Shown in pieces: positions 17,305 to 25,379 of a DNA stretch of 64,000 nt. The notes under the pieces are model-generated. The model saw only the letters and a list, made by a program, of their open reading frames with translations. It made no database searches and was not told the DNA's origin. This DNA comes from Actinobacteria bacterium OV320 (GTDB lineage Bacteria; Actinomycetota; Actinomycetes; Streptomycetales; Streptomycetaceae), in NCBI GenBank assembly GCA_001298545.1, contig LJCX01000030.1, forward strand, positions 496,001-560,000. Direction: 5' to 3'. Both the position numbers and the translations under genes were made by a program. Numbering within the stretch: the first letter of the stretch is position 1; each line of letters starts with the position of its first letter.

Positions 17305-18626
17305 GGACCCAGGTGTACCACCGTCACTCCCTCGGTCCGGGCGGCCTCGTACTCGTCGCCGACCGCGCCGACGCAGCGGATGTGCCCGCGCTCGGCCATC
17401 CGCACCGCCAGTCGCAGCAGTTCGGCGCGCTGTCGTACGTCAAGGCCACGGTCGAGGCCGTCCGCGAGCAGGGTGAGGGTCTGCATCGCGGCGGGCACCT
17501 CGCCGGCCGGGTCCACGTCGAGGACGCCCGGCCCGGTGAGGAGCACCAGCGCGAGGGCGACGTAGCGCAGTTCGCCGTATCCCAGCCGGGCGAGTTCGGT
17601 GCGGCTGCCGTCGGCGCGGTGGAGCAGTGCGCGGAGCGTGCCGTCGGCCAGCGGTTCGGCGCGCAGGTCCACGACCGGTCCCGTGGACCCGGCGGACAGC
17701 GCGGCCACCAGTTGCGCGTGCCGTCGTCCGCACTCCTCGCGGGTGCGCCAGAGGACGTCGGCGAGGTTGTCGCAGCCGGCGAGCAGTCGGCCGGAGCCGG
17801 TGGGGACGGGGACCCCCATCCAGTCGGGTTGCGGATCGCAGGCGAAGACGGACCGCAGGGCGACGACCATCTGTTCCGCGGCGGCGAGCACCTGTCGCTG
17901 GCCGTCGGTCTTGCCGGCCACGCGCAGCGGCAGCAGTGCGGTGCCGAGCCGGTCGTCGGGCAGGGGGGCGCGCGTCACCGGTGCGGAGCCGCCGGTGTGC
18001 CAGGCCGCCTGTACCGCGCGGCGCCCGGGATCGCGCAGCGCCGTCTCCAGCAGCACGACGCCCGCCGCGCTCAGCCGCTCCCCCACGATGCGCAGCTCGG
18101 GTTCCGCCTGCACGGCGACGTCGAGGAGAACCGGGCCGCCGGGACCGTCGGCCGTGCATCCGATACGGAACCCCCGACGACGCTGGGCATCGGGCCGCGC
18201 CCCCTGCGGCACACACGCGGCCGGGTCGGCGAACACCTCGCCCAGCGGGGCCCCGCCACCCAGCCGGGCCAGCGCCTCGTAGGCCCGTAGCGCGCTGCTC
18301 TTGCCGCTCCCGCTGGCCCCGACGAACAGCGTGACCGGCCCCAGCGGAAACCGGGCCCGCCGGTGCCCCGCAAAGGCGGAGAGCCGCAGTTCGGTGACAC
18401 AGGGCCGGACGTACCGCACCTGGGCGGACGCCGTACGGAGACCCGGCGCGGGGGACGGACCATGTCGCTCGGCCGCGGACGGTCCCTGCGCGGGCACGGC
18501 ACGGACGACGTCCCCGGACGGCGGCTGGTCGGACGCCGCTTGCGGTACGGCGGGGTGAGGTAAGGGCGTGGAGGAGGCGGAAGAGGCGGTGGAAGAGGCG
18601 GTGGAGGAGGCAAACGGCGAGGACAT
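17301..18626 (-). CDS. P-loop ATP-binding protein (AAA_15/OLD/SMC-like)
   Basis: About 441 residues. After a disordered Ser/Thr/Ala/Pro N-terminus (an SSTASS repeat encoded by a GGAGGCGGAA-type DNA repeat at ~18570-18610), the ATPase begins at LSAFAGHRRARFPLGPVTLF with Walker A GASGSGKSS. LARLGYGELRYVALALVLL resembles the signature helix of OLD/RecF-like ATPases, but no canonical Walker B DE pair is obvious. Overlap with mazG hints at nucleotide-linked work, possibly house cleaning or defence. The start is uncertain: ATG 18626 is used; 18674 and later codons are possible. Confidence 0.7.
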   Translation of the reverse strand: MSSPFASSTASSTASSASSTPLPHPAVPQAASDQPPSGDVVRAVPAQGPSAAERHGPSPAPGLRTASAQVRYVRPCVTELRLSAFAGHRRARFPLGPVTLFVGASGSGKSSALRAYEALARLGGGAPLGEVFADPAACVPQGARPDAQRRRGFRIGCTADGPGGPVLLDVAVQAEPELRIVGERLSAAGVVLLETALRDPGRRAVQAAWHTGGSAPVTRAPLPDDRLGTALLPLRVAGKTDGQRQVLAAAEQMVVALRSVFACDPQPDWMGVPVPTGSGRLLAGCDNLADVLWRTREECGRRHAQLVAALSAGSTGPVVDLRAEPLADGTLRALLHRADGSRTELARLGYGELRYVALALVLLTGPGVLDVDPAGEVPAAMQTLTLLADGLDRGLDVRQRAELLRLAVRMAERGHIRCVGAVGDEYEAARTEGVTVVHLGP

Positions 18627-18691
18627 ATCCGGACCGTAGGACTCCGCCACCAGACGAACCGTTCCGCCCGGCACAGCTTCCTACGATCGAG

Positions 18692-18776
18692 CGACCCGAC
18701 GATCACGCCGACCCGACGGCCACGCCGGCCCGAAGGCCACGCCGACCCGAAGGCCCGAAGGCCCGAAGGCCTCAAG
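18692..18776. repeat. short tandem CCGAAGGC/GACCCGA repeats
   Basis: About ten imperfect copies of 8-19-bp units (GACCCGACGGCCACGCCG, then CCCGAAGG repeated) occupy the sequence upstream of the ATPase gene. They are simple sequence only. The following 18777-18957 stretch to the sflB stop holds no gene I can support. Confidence 0.6.
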
Positions 18777-18957
18777 GGTCGGACGCCCCGGAAGCCCCTG
18801 GGAATCCGGTGCGACCCCGACGACTGCGACGACTCCGACGATGGTCGCGGAGTGCGGCAGTGGCGGAGGCGACGTGTGTGGCGAGCCGACGTGCCGAGAT
18901 GCCTGGAGGTCGGCGAGCGCCGCGCCCAGGTGCGGGCGCTCGACGCCCGAGGACCGC

Positions 18958-19392
18958 TCAGACTCCGGGAACCCCCGCCCCTTCCATGATCCCGCTGACC
19001 TCGGTACCCGGTGGGGTCAGCAGGAAGACGTTTCGGTCGACCCGGTGCATGCCACTGGCCAGTCCGAAGACGACTCCGGTGGAGAAGTCCAGGACCCGCT
19101 TGGCGGTGTCGGTCTCCGCGCCCGTCAGGTCGAGCAGCACCGGGATGCCCGCCATCAGCGTCTCGGCGACCTCGCGGGCGTCCGCGAAGACGTTGACCCG
19201 CAGCACGACGAAACGGCGCCGGGTCTCCGTCTCCGCGTCGGGGAGCGAGCGGTGGCTCACCGCCGACGGCCACGCGTCCCGGCCCCGCAGCGGAACAACC
19301 TGAGCGAGCCCTTCCCACTGTTCATCGGTGACGTCGTAACGGTTCACCGGCACCCCCCGAACTGACTCGCCTTCAATGCCTGCACCAGCCAT
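18958..19392 (-). CDS. sflB: SepF-like cell-division protein
   Basis: 144 residues from ATG 19392, or 129 from GTG 19347, which has GGGGGG upstream. The core is the SepF domain: RRFVVLRVNVFADAREVAET, 'MAGIPVLLDLTGAETDTAKR', VLDFSTGVVFGLASGMHRV and NVFLLTPPG. SepF anchors FtsZ to the membrane in Gram-positives; this copy lacks the long N-terminal amphipathic region. Streptomyces carry one main SepF plus SflA and SflB. Position beside the arginine genes and shortness fit SflB, which affects sporulation septa; the symbol rests on that resemblance. Confidence 0.75.
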   Translation of the reverse strand: MAGAGIEGESVRGVPVNRYDVTDEQWEGLAQVVPLRGRDAWPSAVSHRSLPDAETETRRRFVVLRVNVFADAREVAETLMAGIPVLLDLTGAETDTAKRVLDFSTGVVFGLASGMHRVDRNVFLLTPPGTEVSGIMEGAGVPGV

Positions 19393-19959
19393 TCTTACGC
19401 CAAGTCACCCGTTCAGCCCAACAGCGACACGGTCCGCCACCGTCTTCGGTGCCGCGCAACGGCTTCCCGCCGTGTCCGCACCGGAATCCTCAGGTCCAGG
19501 CGCGCCCCGCCCACCAGCCCCGATAACGTTGCGAAACGGCTTGCTCGGCAGAAACGGCGCTGGTAACAACCTCCGGAAGCGAGAAGCTGCGGCGTCGGCC
19601 GGACAGCAGCGAGCGGCTCGCGGTATGTGCACACGCGAGCATTCTGCCGCGCCCCGGCCGGACGGCCGCCGGGAGCGTGCCGGAGGCCGATCCGGCCGAC
19701 CGACCGAGCCGGCCGACCCGCGTCACCGACCCGCATCACCGCGTCGGATTCCCGCGTCGGCTCACCGCGCGGCCGCACTGAGTCGTCGTCCTGGTCCCTG
19801 GCACGTACGACACGATGATTGCGAAGGGCCCCCCGGCGCTCCGCCCCCGCCCTCCTAGCCCACCTCGTGACGAGCGCGAACTCCGTTCATCCACGCGGCA
19901 ATTCACTTCTCCGCGCAAACCCAAGCTCGCGAGAGGTAACTGACACCGCGTCAGGCAAC
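19393..19959. other. 567-bp gap without a supported gene
   Basis: This stretch separates the start of sflB from the 3' end of the YceI gene and presumably carries the sflB promoter. All six frames give only Pro/Arg-rich frames with no family resemblance and no good ribosome binding site. I see no clear -10/-35 pair. Confidence 0.6.
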
Positions 19960-19974
19960 GCTATCGGCGATAGC
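19960..19974 (-). terminator. short hairpin after the YceI gene
   Basis: GCTATC-GGC-GATAGC is a perfect 6-bp stem with a 3-nt loop directly adjoining the stop codon at 19975. It could end transcription or protect the mRNA 3' end. Confidence 0.45.
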
Positions 19975-20490
19975 TCAGGCGACCGTGCGCGTGAAGCGGA
20001 GGGTGGTGGTGATCGTCGTCAGGCCGCCCATCATGCCGAGCTGGTTCAGGGTGATCCCGAACTCGTTCCGGTCCACGGTGAATGTGGCGTCCAGGATGAG
20101 CGCGTCGGCGTCCGCCTGGCTCAGGCGGGCGGTGAAGTTCTGCGGTCGGCTGATGCCGTGCACCGTCAGCTGGCCGGACACCTTCACGGCCCCGTCGGCG
20201 CCGAGTTCGGCAGCGCGCACCGCGAAGGTGATCTCGGGGTACTTCTCGACGTCGAAGAAGTCCGCACTGCGCAGGTGCGTGTCCCGCTTGGCGTTCTTGG
20301 TGTCGATGGAGGCCGCGTCCAGGACCAGGGTGCCGGTGACGGTTCCATCGGCGGCCACCTCACCCCCGCCGCGAACGATGGCGAAGACGCCCTTGGCGGT
20401 GGCCAGGCCCCACATCGCCTTGTGCTTCAGGGCGACGGTGGAGGCGCCCGTGTCGAGCTGCCACAGTCCGGTTTCCACAGCGACGGTCAT
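19975..20490 (-). CDS. YceI family protein
   Basis: 171 residues covering the whole YceI lipocalin-like barrel: WQLDTGASTVALKHKAMWG at the start, LRSADFFDVEKYPEITF in the centre, and GQLTVHGISRPQNF towards the end. YceI proteins bind polyprenyl-type lipids; no signal peptide is present, so this copy is cytoplasmic. It is divergent from a MarR gene with three shared CCAAATTTGG-type sites between them, so it is likely that regulator's target. Confidence 0.92.
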   Translation of the reverse strand: MTVAVETGLWQLDTGASTVALKHKAMWGLATAKGVFAIVRGGGEVAADGTVTGTLVLDAASIDTKNAKRDTHLRSADFFDVEKYPEITFAVRAAELGADGAVKVSGQLTVHGISRPQNFTARLSQADADALILDATFTVDRNEFGITLNQLGMMGGLTTITTTLRFTRTVA

Positions 20491-20507
20491 GGTCGTTCTC
20501 CTTGATA

Positions 20508-20586
20508 ATCCAAATTTGGATGAATCTGGGACGACCCACGCTAGCCGTTAATCCAAATCTGAACAACCTGGTCGTGCAAATTTGGA
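20508..20586. promoter_or_regulatory. MarR-type operators in the yceI/marR divergent promoter
   Basis: ATCCAAATTTGGAT (20508-20521) is a perfect 14-bp palindrome 18 bp before the yceI ATG. A half-matching ATCCAAATCTGAAC lies at 20551-20564 and a third, GCAAATTTGGAC, at 20576-20587, ~20 bp before the marR ATG. The spacing places one site over each promoter, fitting repression of both genes by the adjacent regulator. Confidence 0.75.
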
Positions 20587-20606
20587 CCACAGATACACTC
20601 GTAGCT

Positions 20607-21242
20607 ATGGCAGACCCCGCTGAGCACCCCACCGACCTGCCCTCATGCCCGTCCGCTCAGGGGGCCGGCCTGCTGCCGGCCGAACTGCGCGGCTGGATGC
20701 TCCTGCTGGCCGCGACCGGGGCGGTGGAACAGCGGCTGCGCTCGGTGGTCAAGGAGCGGCTCGACGTATCGCACGACGAGTTCCTGGTCCTGTGCCTGCT
20801 GGCGGAGCAGCCCCGGGAAGGCCTCCGCATGACCCGCATCGCGGAGCTGCTGGGGCGCCCCAAGACGCGGCTGACGTATCAGATCGCCTGCCTTCAACAC
20901 GCCGGCCTCGTGACCCGCAAGTCGGTCTGCGGCGACAAGCGCGGCGTGGAGGTGGCCCTCACCGACAAGGCCCGGCGCATGCTCCGGGAGGCGTCCGGCG
21001 CCCTGGCCGAGACGGTGACGGGGGCGCTGGCCCATGTCATGGGCCCCGAGCAGTGCGCCGCGATGAGCGGGCTGATACCGAAGGCCGCCACGGCTACAGC
21101 CACGGCTCCGGCTCCGGAGCCGACGCCGGAGTCAGAGCCAGAACCGACGCCAGAGCCGATGCCAGAGCCGGAGCTGGAGTCGCAGCCGCAGGCGCCGTCG
21201 CAGTCGCAGTCGGCGCCGCAGCACTCCACCGTCTCCGACTGA
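20607..21242 (+). CDS. MarR family transcriptional regulator
   Basis: 211 residues. The winged helix spans about residues 40-120: VSHDEFLVLCLLAEQP, GLRMTRIAELLGRPKTRLTY as recognition helix region, then a wing with CGDKRGVEVALTDKARRML. The last ~45 residues are a low-complexity Pro/Glu/Ser/Gln tail (PEPTPESEPEPTPEPMPEPE), unusual for MarR proteins and probably disordered. Its own promoter and that of the divergent yceI carry CCAAATTTGG sites, so autoregulation is likely. The ligand is unknown. Confidence 0.88.
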   Translation: MADPAEHPTDLPSCPSAQGAGLLPAELRGWMLLLAATGAVEQRLRSVVKERLDVSHDEFLVLCLLAEQPREGLRMTRIAELLGRPKTRLTYQIACLQHAGLVTRKSVCGDKRGVEVALTDKARRMLREASGALAETVTGALAHVMGPEQCAAMSGLIPKAATATATAPAPEPTPESEPEPTPEPMPEPELESQPQAPSQSQSAPQHSTVSD

Positions 21243-21349
21243 CGTCCGGACGCCGGACGCCCCACCGGCGGGGTTCCGAGGAACACCACGGCAGGGCGGG
21301 GCGAGCGGACAGCAGTGCGGCGGGGCGGGGAGGCGCGGGGGAGATCGTC

Positions 21350-22987
21350 CTACCGGGAAGCGTCGGAGTACTCCTCCGCGGACGCGGCCGCCTCCGACCC
21401 CGTCGGCTCCTCCGCACCCTCTGACCCCTCCGTGTCCACTGAGGCCTTACGGCCGGGCAGGACCGCGAAGACGATCAGCGTGCCGGCGGCCATGATGATC
21501 CCGCCGACCAGGCTGGTCTGGGCGACACCGTGCGCGAAGGCCTCGTGCACCGCCTCGACCAGGGCCTGCGCCTGCTGCGCCCCGCCTGCGGGGTCCTTCG
21601 CGACCTGCTCGGCAACCGCCAGGCCACCGCCCACCGAGTCCTTGGCGGTCTCCAGCGCGGTGGCCGGAAGGTTGCCGCCGACCAGGTCGGTCAGCTCGTC
21701 GCGGTACGCGGTGCCGAGGAGCGAGCCGAGGATCGCGATGCCGAGCGAACCGCCCAGCTCCAGCGCGGTGTCGTTGGCGCCGCCGCCGACACCCAACTCA
21801 CTCTCCGGGAACGATCCCATGATCGTGTCGGTGGCCGGGGACACGCTCAGGCCGATCGCGAAGCCCAGCATCATCATCGGCGCGAGGAAGTCCGCGTACG
21901 TCGAGCCCGTGTCGACCCGGGTGAGCAGGAAGACGCCCGCGGTGCCGATCGCCATGCCGGACACGACCATCGCCCGCACGCCCAGCTTCGGGGTCAGCCG
22001 CCCGGTCACCGCGGCACCGACGAAGACGGCACCGGCCAGCGGCAGCAGTCGTACACCGGTCTCCAGCGCGTCGTAGTCCAGCACGAACTGGAGGAACTGG
22101 GTGGAGTAGTAGATCGCGCCGAAGGTGCCGAAGAAGAAGAACAGCACCGCCAGCATCGAACCGCTGAAGGGCCGCAGCCGGAACCTGCGGACGTCCAGCA
22201 TCGGATGCGGATGACGAAGCTCCCAGGCCACGAACCCCACCAGACCGGCCCCGGCGACCACGGCAGCGGTGATCGGGCCGGTGCCCCAGCCGAAGTGCGG
22301 GCCCTCGATGGTCGCGTACACCAGCGAGCCGACGGAGACGATCGACAGCAGTCCACCGACGTAGTCGATCCGGCCCATGCCCGCCGCCTTGGACGGCGGG
22401 ACCAGCGCGAGCGCCCCGACGACGGCGACGACCGCGATGGGGACGTTGATCAGGAAGGTCGAGCCCCACGCATGGTCCTGGAGCAGCCAGCCCGCGACCA
22501 GCGGCCCGACGGCGATGGCCAGCCCCGAGGTGGCCGTCCAGGCCGTGATGGCCTTGGCCCGCTCACGCCGCGGGAAGATCGCGACCAGGAGCGACAGCGT
22601 GGCCGGCATGACGACCGCGGCACCGACACCCATGATCGCGCGAGCCGTGATGACCAGCTCGGTCTGGTCCACCAGGCTGCCCATCACCGAACCGCCCGCG
22701 AAGACCAACAGCCCGGTGACGAGAGCGCCCCGACGGCTGTACTTGTCGCCGATCGACCCCAGCACGAGCATCAGCGCCGCATACGGGACGGTGTAGCCGT
22801 CGATGACCCACTGGAGGTCACTGCTGCTCAGGCCCAGGTCCGTGGTCATGTCCGGCGCGGCCACGATCAGCGAGGTGTTCGCCATGACCACGATCAACAG
22901 GCTCAGGCAGAGCACGATCAGCGCCGACCAGCGCTTGGCGTACGGCCCGGTCATCTTCTCGACGGGCGTGTTGACAGGGAAGGGCAT
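21350..22987 (-). CDS. MFS drug exporter, DHA2 (14-TM, EmrB/QacA) family
   Basis: 545 residues with about 14 hydrophobic segments. Motif A-like GSIGDKYSRRGAL follows TM2, and motif C-like AIAVGPLVAGWLL lies in TM5, typical of proton-driven drug antiporters. The extra cytoplasmic loop and 'TLSLLVAIFPRRERAKAITA' are usual for the family. The C-terminal tail is acidic (EGSEGAEEPTGSEAAASAEE). AGGAG precedes ATG 22987. An imperfect direct repeat in its promoter suggests control by a repressor not encoded beside it. Confidence 0.9.
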   Translation of the reverse strand: MPFPVNTPVEKMTGPYAKRWSALIVLCLSLLIVVMANTSLIVAAPDMTTDLGLSSSDLQWVIDGYTVPYAALMLVLGSIGDKYSRRGALVTGLLVFAGGSVMGSLVDQTELVITARAIMGVGAAVVMPATLSLLVAIFPRRERAKAITAWTATSGLAIAVGPLVAGWLLQDHAWGSTFLINVPIAVVAVVGALALVPPSKAAGMGRIDYVGGLLSIVSVGSLVYATIEGPHFGWGTGPITAAVVAGAGLVGFVAWELRHPHPMLDVRRFRLRPFSGSMLAVLFFFFGTFGAIYYSTQFLQFVLDYDALETGVRLLPLAGAVFVGAAVTGRLTPKLGVRAMVVSGMAIGTAGVFLLTRVDTGSTYADFLAPMMMLGFAIGLSVSPATDTIMGSFPESELGVGGGANDTALELGGSLGIAILGSLLGTAYRDELTDLVGGNLPATALETAKDSVGGGLAVAEQVAKDPAGGAQQAQALVEAVHEAFAHGVAQTSLVGGIIMAAGTLIVFAVLPGRKASVDTEGSEGAEEPTGSEAAASAEEYSDASR

Positions 22988-23008
22988 GGGGGGCTCCTAA
23001 GAGGACGA

Positions 23009-23057
23009 GTTAATTACCCGCTGATGTGCAGACTAGTTTATTGCCCGCCGGTGTGCA
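23009..23057 (-). promoter_or_regulatory. 22-bp imperfect direct repeat in the DHA2 exporter promoter
   Basis: Bases 23009-23030 and 23036-23057 align over 22 bp with 18 identities (core CCCGC-N-G-N-TGTGCA preceded by an AT-rich GTTWATT). The 27-bp period starts 22 bp before the exporter ATG. AT-rich parts could be -10 regions; repeated full sites in a promoter suggest cooperative regulator binding. Confidence 0.55.
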
Positions 23058-23587
23058 AATATTCCGATGACCCGCTGCTCCGAGCCACGAGCGACGAGCC
23101 CTGAGCCCCGAGCTCCAAGCCCCAAGCCCCAAGCCCCAAGGAGGCGAAGTGACCGGCCGACCGGGCCCCCGCGCGAACCGCAGCACCACACCCCCTCACG
23201 CGCCGGCCTCGATCCGCCCGCCCCATCGCCCGTGCCCGGGAGACGGCCGGCGGGACCGAGCCGTGGCTCCGACACCCGGATCACTGGCCTCGCCGGGACC
23301 GCCGGGACCGCCGACGCCACGAGTGCCCTGGCCCGCTCCGTCCTCACCTTGTGCACGGGGAACGACCGGTTTCGCACGCTCATCGGGCTCACCCATCGAG
23401 TTCGTGCACCGGGCTCACCCATCGGGTTCACCGGTCTCGTTCATCGCCGCTCGTTCATCGCCGCTCATTCATCGGGCTCAGGATCTCGACGCCACCCGAC
23501 TCGGCGAACTCCTCACCACCACCCGGGACATGGCCGTGCCGTACCGCCCCTTGCGCAGGCGAAGCCGCCGTCCACGAAGGAGAGTTG
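23058..23587. other. gap with strong SD but no recognisable product, and short tandem repeats
   Basis: AAGGAGG at 23139-23145 is ideally spaced before GTG 23149, but the frame it opens is Pro/Arg/Ser-rich, matches nothing and runs over the next gene in another frame. AGCCCCA/CAAGCCC units repeat at ~23105-23140 and TTCATCGCCGCTC-type units at ~23370-23478. It may be a destroyed regulator gene for the exporter; I cannot show that. Confidence 0.45.
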
Positions 23588-24373
23588 ATGTACCAGCCCA
23601 CGTACGGGACCGACGCGTCCTGCGACACGAGCGAAGCACCCCGCACCCGACGCAGGCGGCGGCCGGCCGCCACGACCATCGCCCTTGCCGCCCTGCTCAC
23701 GCTGATCCTGGTCCCCGTCACGGTCGACCGGTTCGTGACGGCGCGGGTGGAGTGGCGAACGGCGGAGGCGTTCCAGGAGGGCATGGACACCCCGTCGCGG
23801 CCCGAGGTCCACGTGCGCGGGTTCCCCGTCCTGACGCAGGTGGCCTCCGGCACCCTGCGGCGGGTGGACATCACCGCCCACGACATCCCCGCCGACGGGT
23901 CGGCCCGCCCGTTGCCGCTGTCCGAACTCGACCTACGGCTGGAGGGACTGACCAGGTCCGACGACGGCAGCGAGGCGCGGGCCCGTTCGGCGGCGGCGAC
24001 CGCCCGTCTGACCTACCCGGACGTGTCGGAGGCCCTCGGTCTGGAGGTGTCCCAGGGCAAGGGGCCGGGCCGGATCAGCGCGGACGTCCTGCTGCCTCTC
24101 GGCGGAGGGCGGGTCACCGTGACCACGACCGTCTCGGCGGCGTCCGGCAACCGGATCGCGTTCGACGACTTCCAGGTCGAGGGCGGCGCGCTGCCCGCGG
24201 TCGGGGAAGCGGTGCTCGACCAGGTCTTCGAGCAGCCGATCCAGCTGCGGAACATCCCCGACGGCCTGAATCTGCGCTCCGTGACCACCACCGCCACCGG
24301 CCTCGACGCCCGGTTCACGGGAAGGTCGGTCACCTTCCGGCCGGACGAAGCACCGTCGGACCAGGACCTGTGA
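23588..24373 (+). CDS. LmeA/DUF2993 family phospholipid-binding protein
   Basis: 261 residues. After a basic cytoplasmic end (RTRRRRRPAA) there is one transmembrane segment (residues ~30-46, TIALAALLTLILVPVTV). The exported part is a DUF2993 domain: PSRPEVHVRGFPVLTQVASG, RRVDITAHDIPADG, and repeated amphipathic strands to the end. Mycobacterial LmeA, of this family, binds phosphatidylinositides and supports lipoglycan assembly; in Streptomyces the role is unproven. AAGGAGA precedes ATG 23588. Confidence 0.85.
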   Translation: MYQPTYGTDASCDTSEAPRTRRRRRPAATTIALAALLTLILVPVTVDRFVTARVEWRTAEAFQEGMDTPSRPEVHVRGFPVLTQVASGTLRRVDITAHDIPADGSARPLPLSELDLRLEGLTRSDDGSEARARSAAATARLTYPDVSEALGLEVSQGKGPGRISADVLLPLGGGRVTVTTTVSAASGNRIAFDDFQVEGGALPAVGEAVLDQVFEQPIQLRNIPDGLNLRSVTTTATGLDARFTGRSVTFRPDEAPSDQDL

Positions 24374-24418
24374 GCGCAGCACGGAGAGAGGCAGGGAAAC
24401 TATGGCGATCCGGGGACC

Positions 24419-25084
24419 TCAGGCCCCAGGCTCGGCACCCGCTGCCGCCGCTGCCACCGCTGCCGCCGCCGACACGACCTCGCCGACCACGGCCCGGGCC
24501 CGTTCCTCCGGCACCCCCGCGGCGACGAGCGTCACGACGGCCGTCCGGGTGCCGTCGTCCTCCAGCGCCCCGGTGTTGACCTCCTCCAGCAGCGCGACCT
24601 GCATCGCCTCGAGCCCCGCGCTCAGCACGGCGGGCGGCAGCTGCGTGTGGAAGACACCGTCGCGCTGCCCGCGCGCCAGGATGGCGGTGACCTCGTCGCG
24701 GGCGGGGGCGAGGATCTCGGCGACGCGCTCGTCGCCCAGGTCACGCCGGGCCAGCGCCAGGAGCAGCCGGTAGCGGTCGCCCACCGGCCAGATCGTGTGC
24801 ACGAAGTGCGCGAGCGCCCGCTCGGCCGGCTCCTGCGGCGCCGTCGCGACCGCCAGCGCGCCGCGCAACGCCTCGGACGCCTCCTCCGCGAGCGCCTCCA
24901 ACAGCGCAGCCCGTCCGGGGAAGTGGCCGAAGAGCGTACGTCGTACGACGCCGGAGGCCCGCGCGATCTCCTCCAGGGTGACGTCCGGGTTCCGGCCGAG
25001 TTCCTGCCGGGCCGTGGCCAGAATGCGCGCCCGGTTGGACCGCGAATTGCGCCGCTGCGGCTCGCGGGCCACGGAGTGGGTCAC
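24419..25084 (-). CDS. TetR family transcriptional regulator
   Basis: 221 residues from GTG 25084 (GAGG upstream). The HTH is at residues ~25-65: ARQELGRNPDVTLEEIARAS then GVVRRTLFGHFPGRAALL. The C-terminal ligand domain ends in an unusual Ala-rich run (VSAAAAVAAAAAGAE). It is convergent with the DUF2993 gene and same-strand with the Bcr-type exporter 300 bp upstream; either could be a target. An in-frame extension to 25234 is low-complexity and not used. Confidence 0.85.
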   Translation of the reverse strand: MTHSVAREPQRRNSRSNRARILATARQELGRNPDVTLEEIARASGVVRRTLFGHFPGRAALLEALAEEASEALRGALAVATAPQEPAERALAHFVHTIWPVGDRYRLLLALARRDLGDERVAEILAPARDEVTAILARGQRDGVFHTQLPPAVLSAGLEAMQVALLEEVNTGALEDDGTRTAVVTLVAAGVPEERARAVVGEVVSAAAAVAAAAAGAEPGA

Positions 25085-25379
25085 GGGAAACCTCGGGTGG
25101 TTCGGTACGGACGAACGGACGACGGGCGCCCATTGTGGCCGATCTTCGCCGCGGGGGCGACCCGGGTGCGACCCGGGCAAGGCGTCGCCGCGACCCGGCT
25201 GCGCCGCGAAAAGAGGGCAACGCCTCACCGACAACAGCGCCAGACCGACGGCAGCACCTCACCTCACCGACAACAGCGCCGGACGACGACACCGTCACGC
25301 CGACGGCGGCAACGCACCCTCACACCGCCAACACCGACAGCCCCGTCAGGCCGACAGCCCCGTCCCGCCGACAGCCCCG
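25085..25379. repeat. gap with CCGACAGCCCCGTC and related short repeats
   Basis: Three identical 14-bp copies of CCGACAGCCCCGTC lie at 25334-25347, 25351-25364 and 25368-25381, the last running into the exporter stop. Upstream, CTCACCGACAACAGCGCC occurs twice (~25226-25275). No gene is supported between the TetR gene and the exporter. Confidence 0.7.

Noticed and set aside
19376..19858. 160-codon frame between sflB and yceI
   Set aside because: Pro/Arg/Ala-rich, overlaps the sflB start, no SD, no resemblance.
23149..24579. 476-codon frame with ideal AAGGAGG
   Set aside because: Only its SD is convincing; the product is low-complexity and crosses the clear DUF2993 gene in another frame. Kept as a possible destroyed gene in the gap entry.
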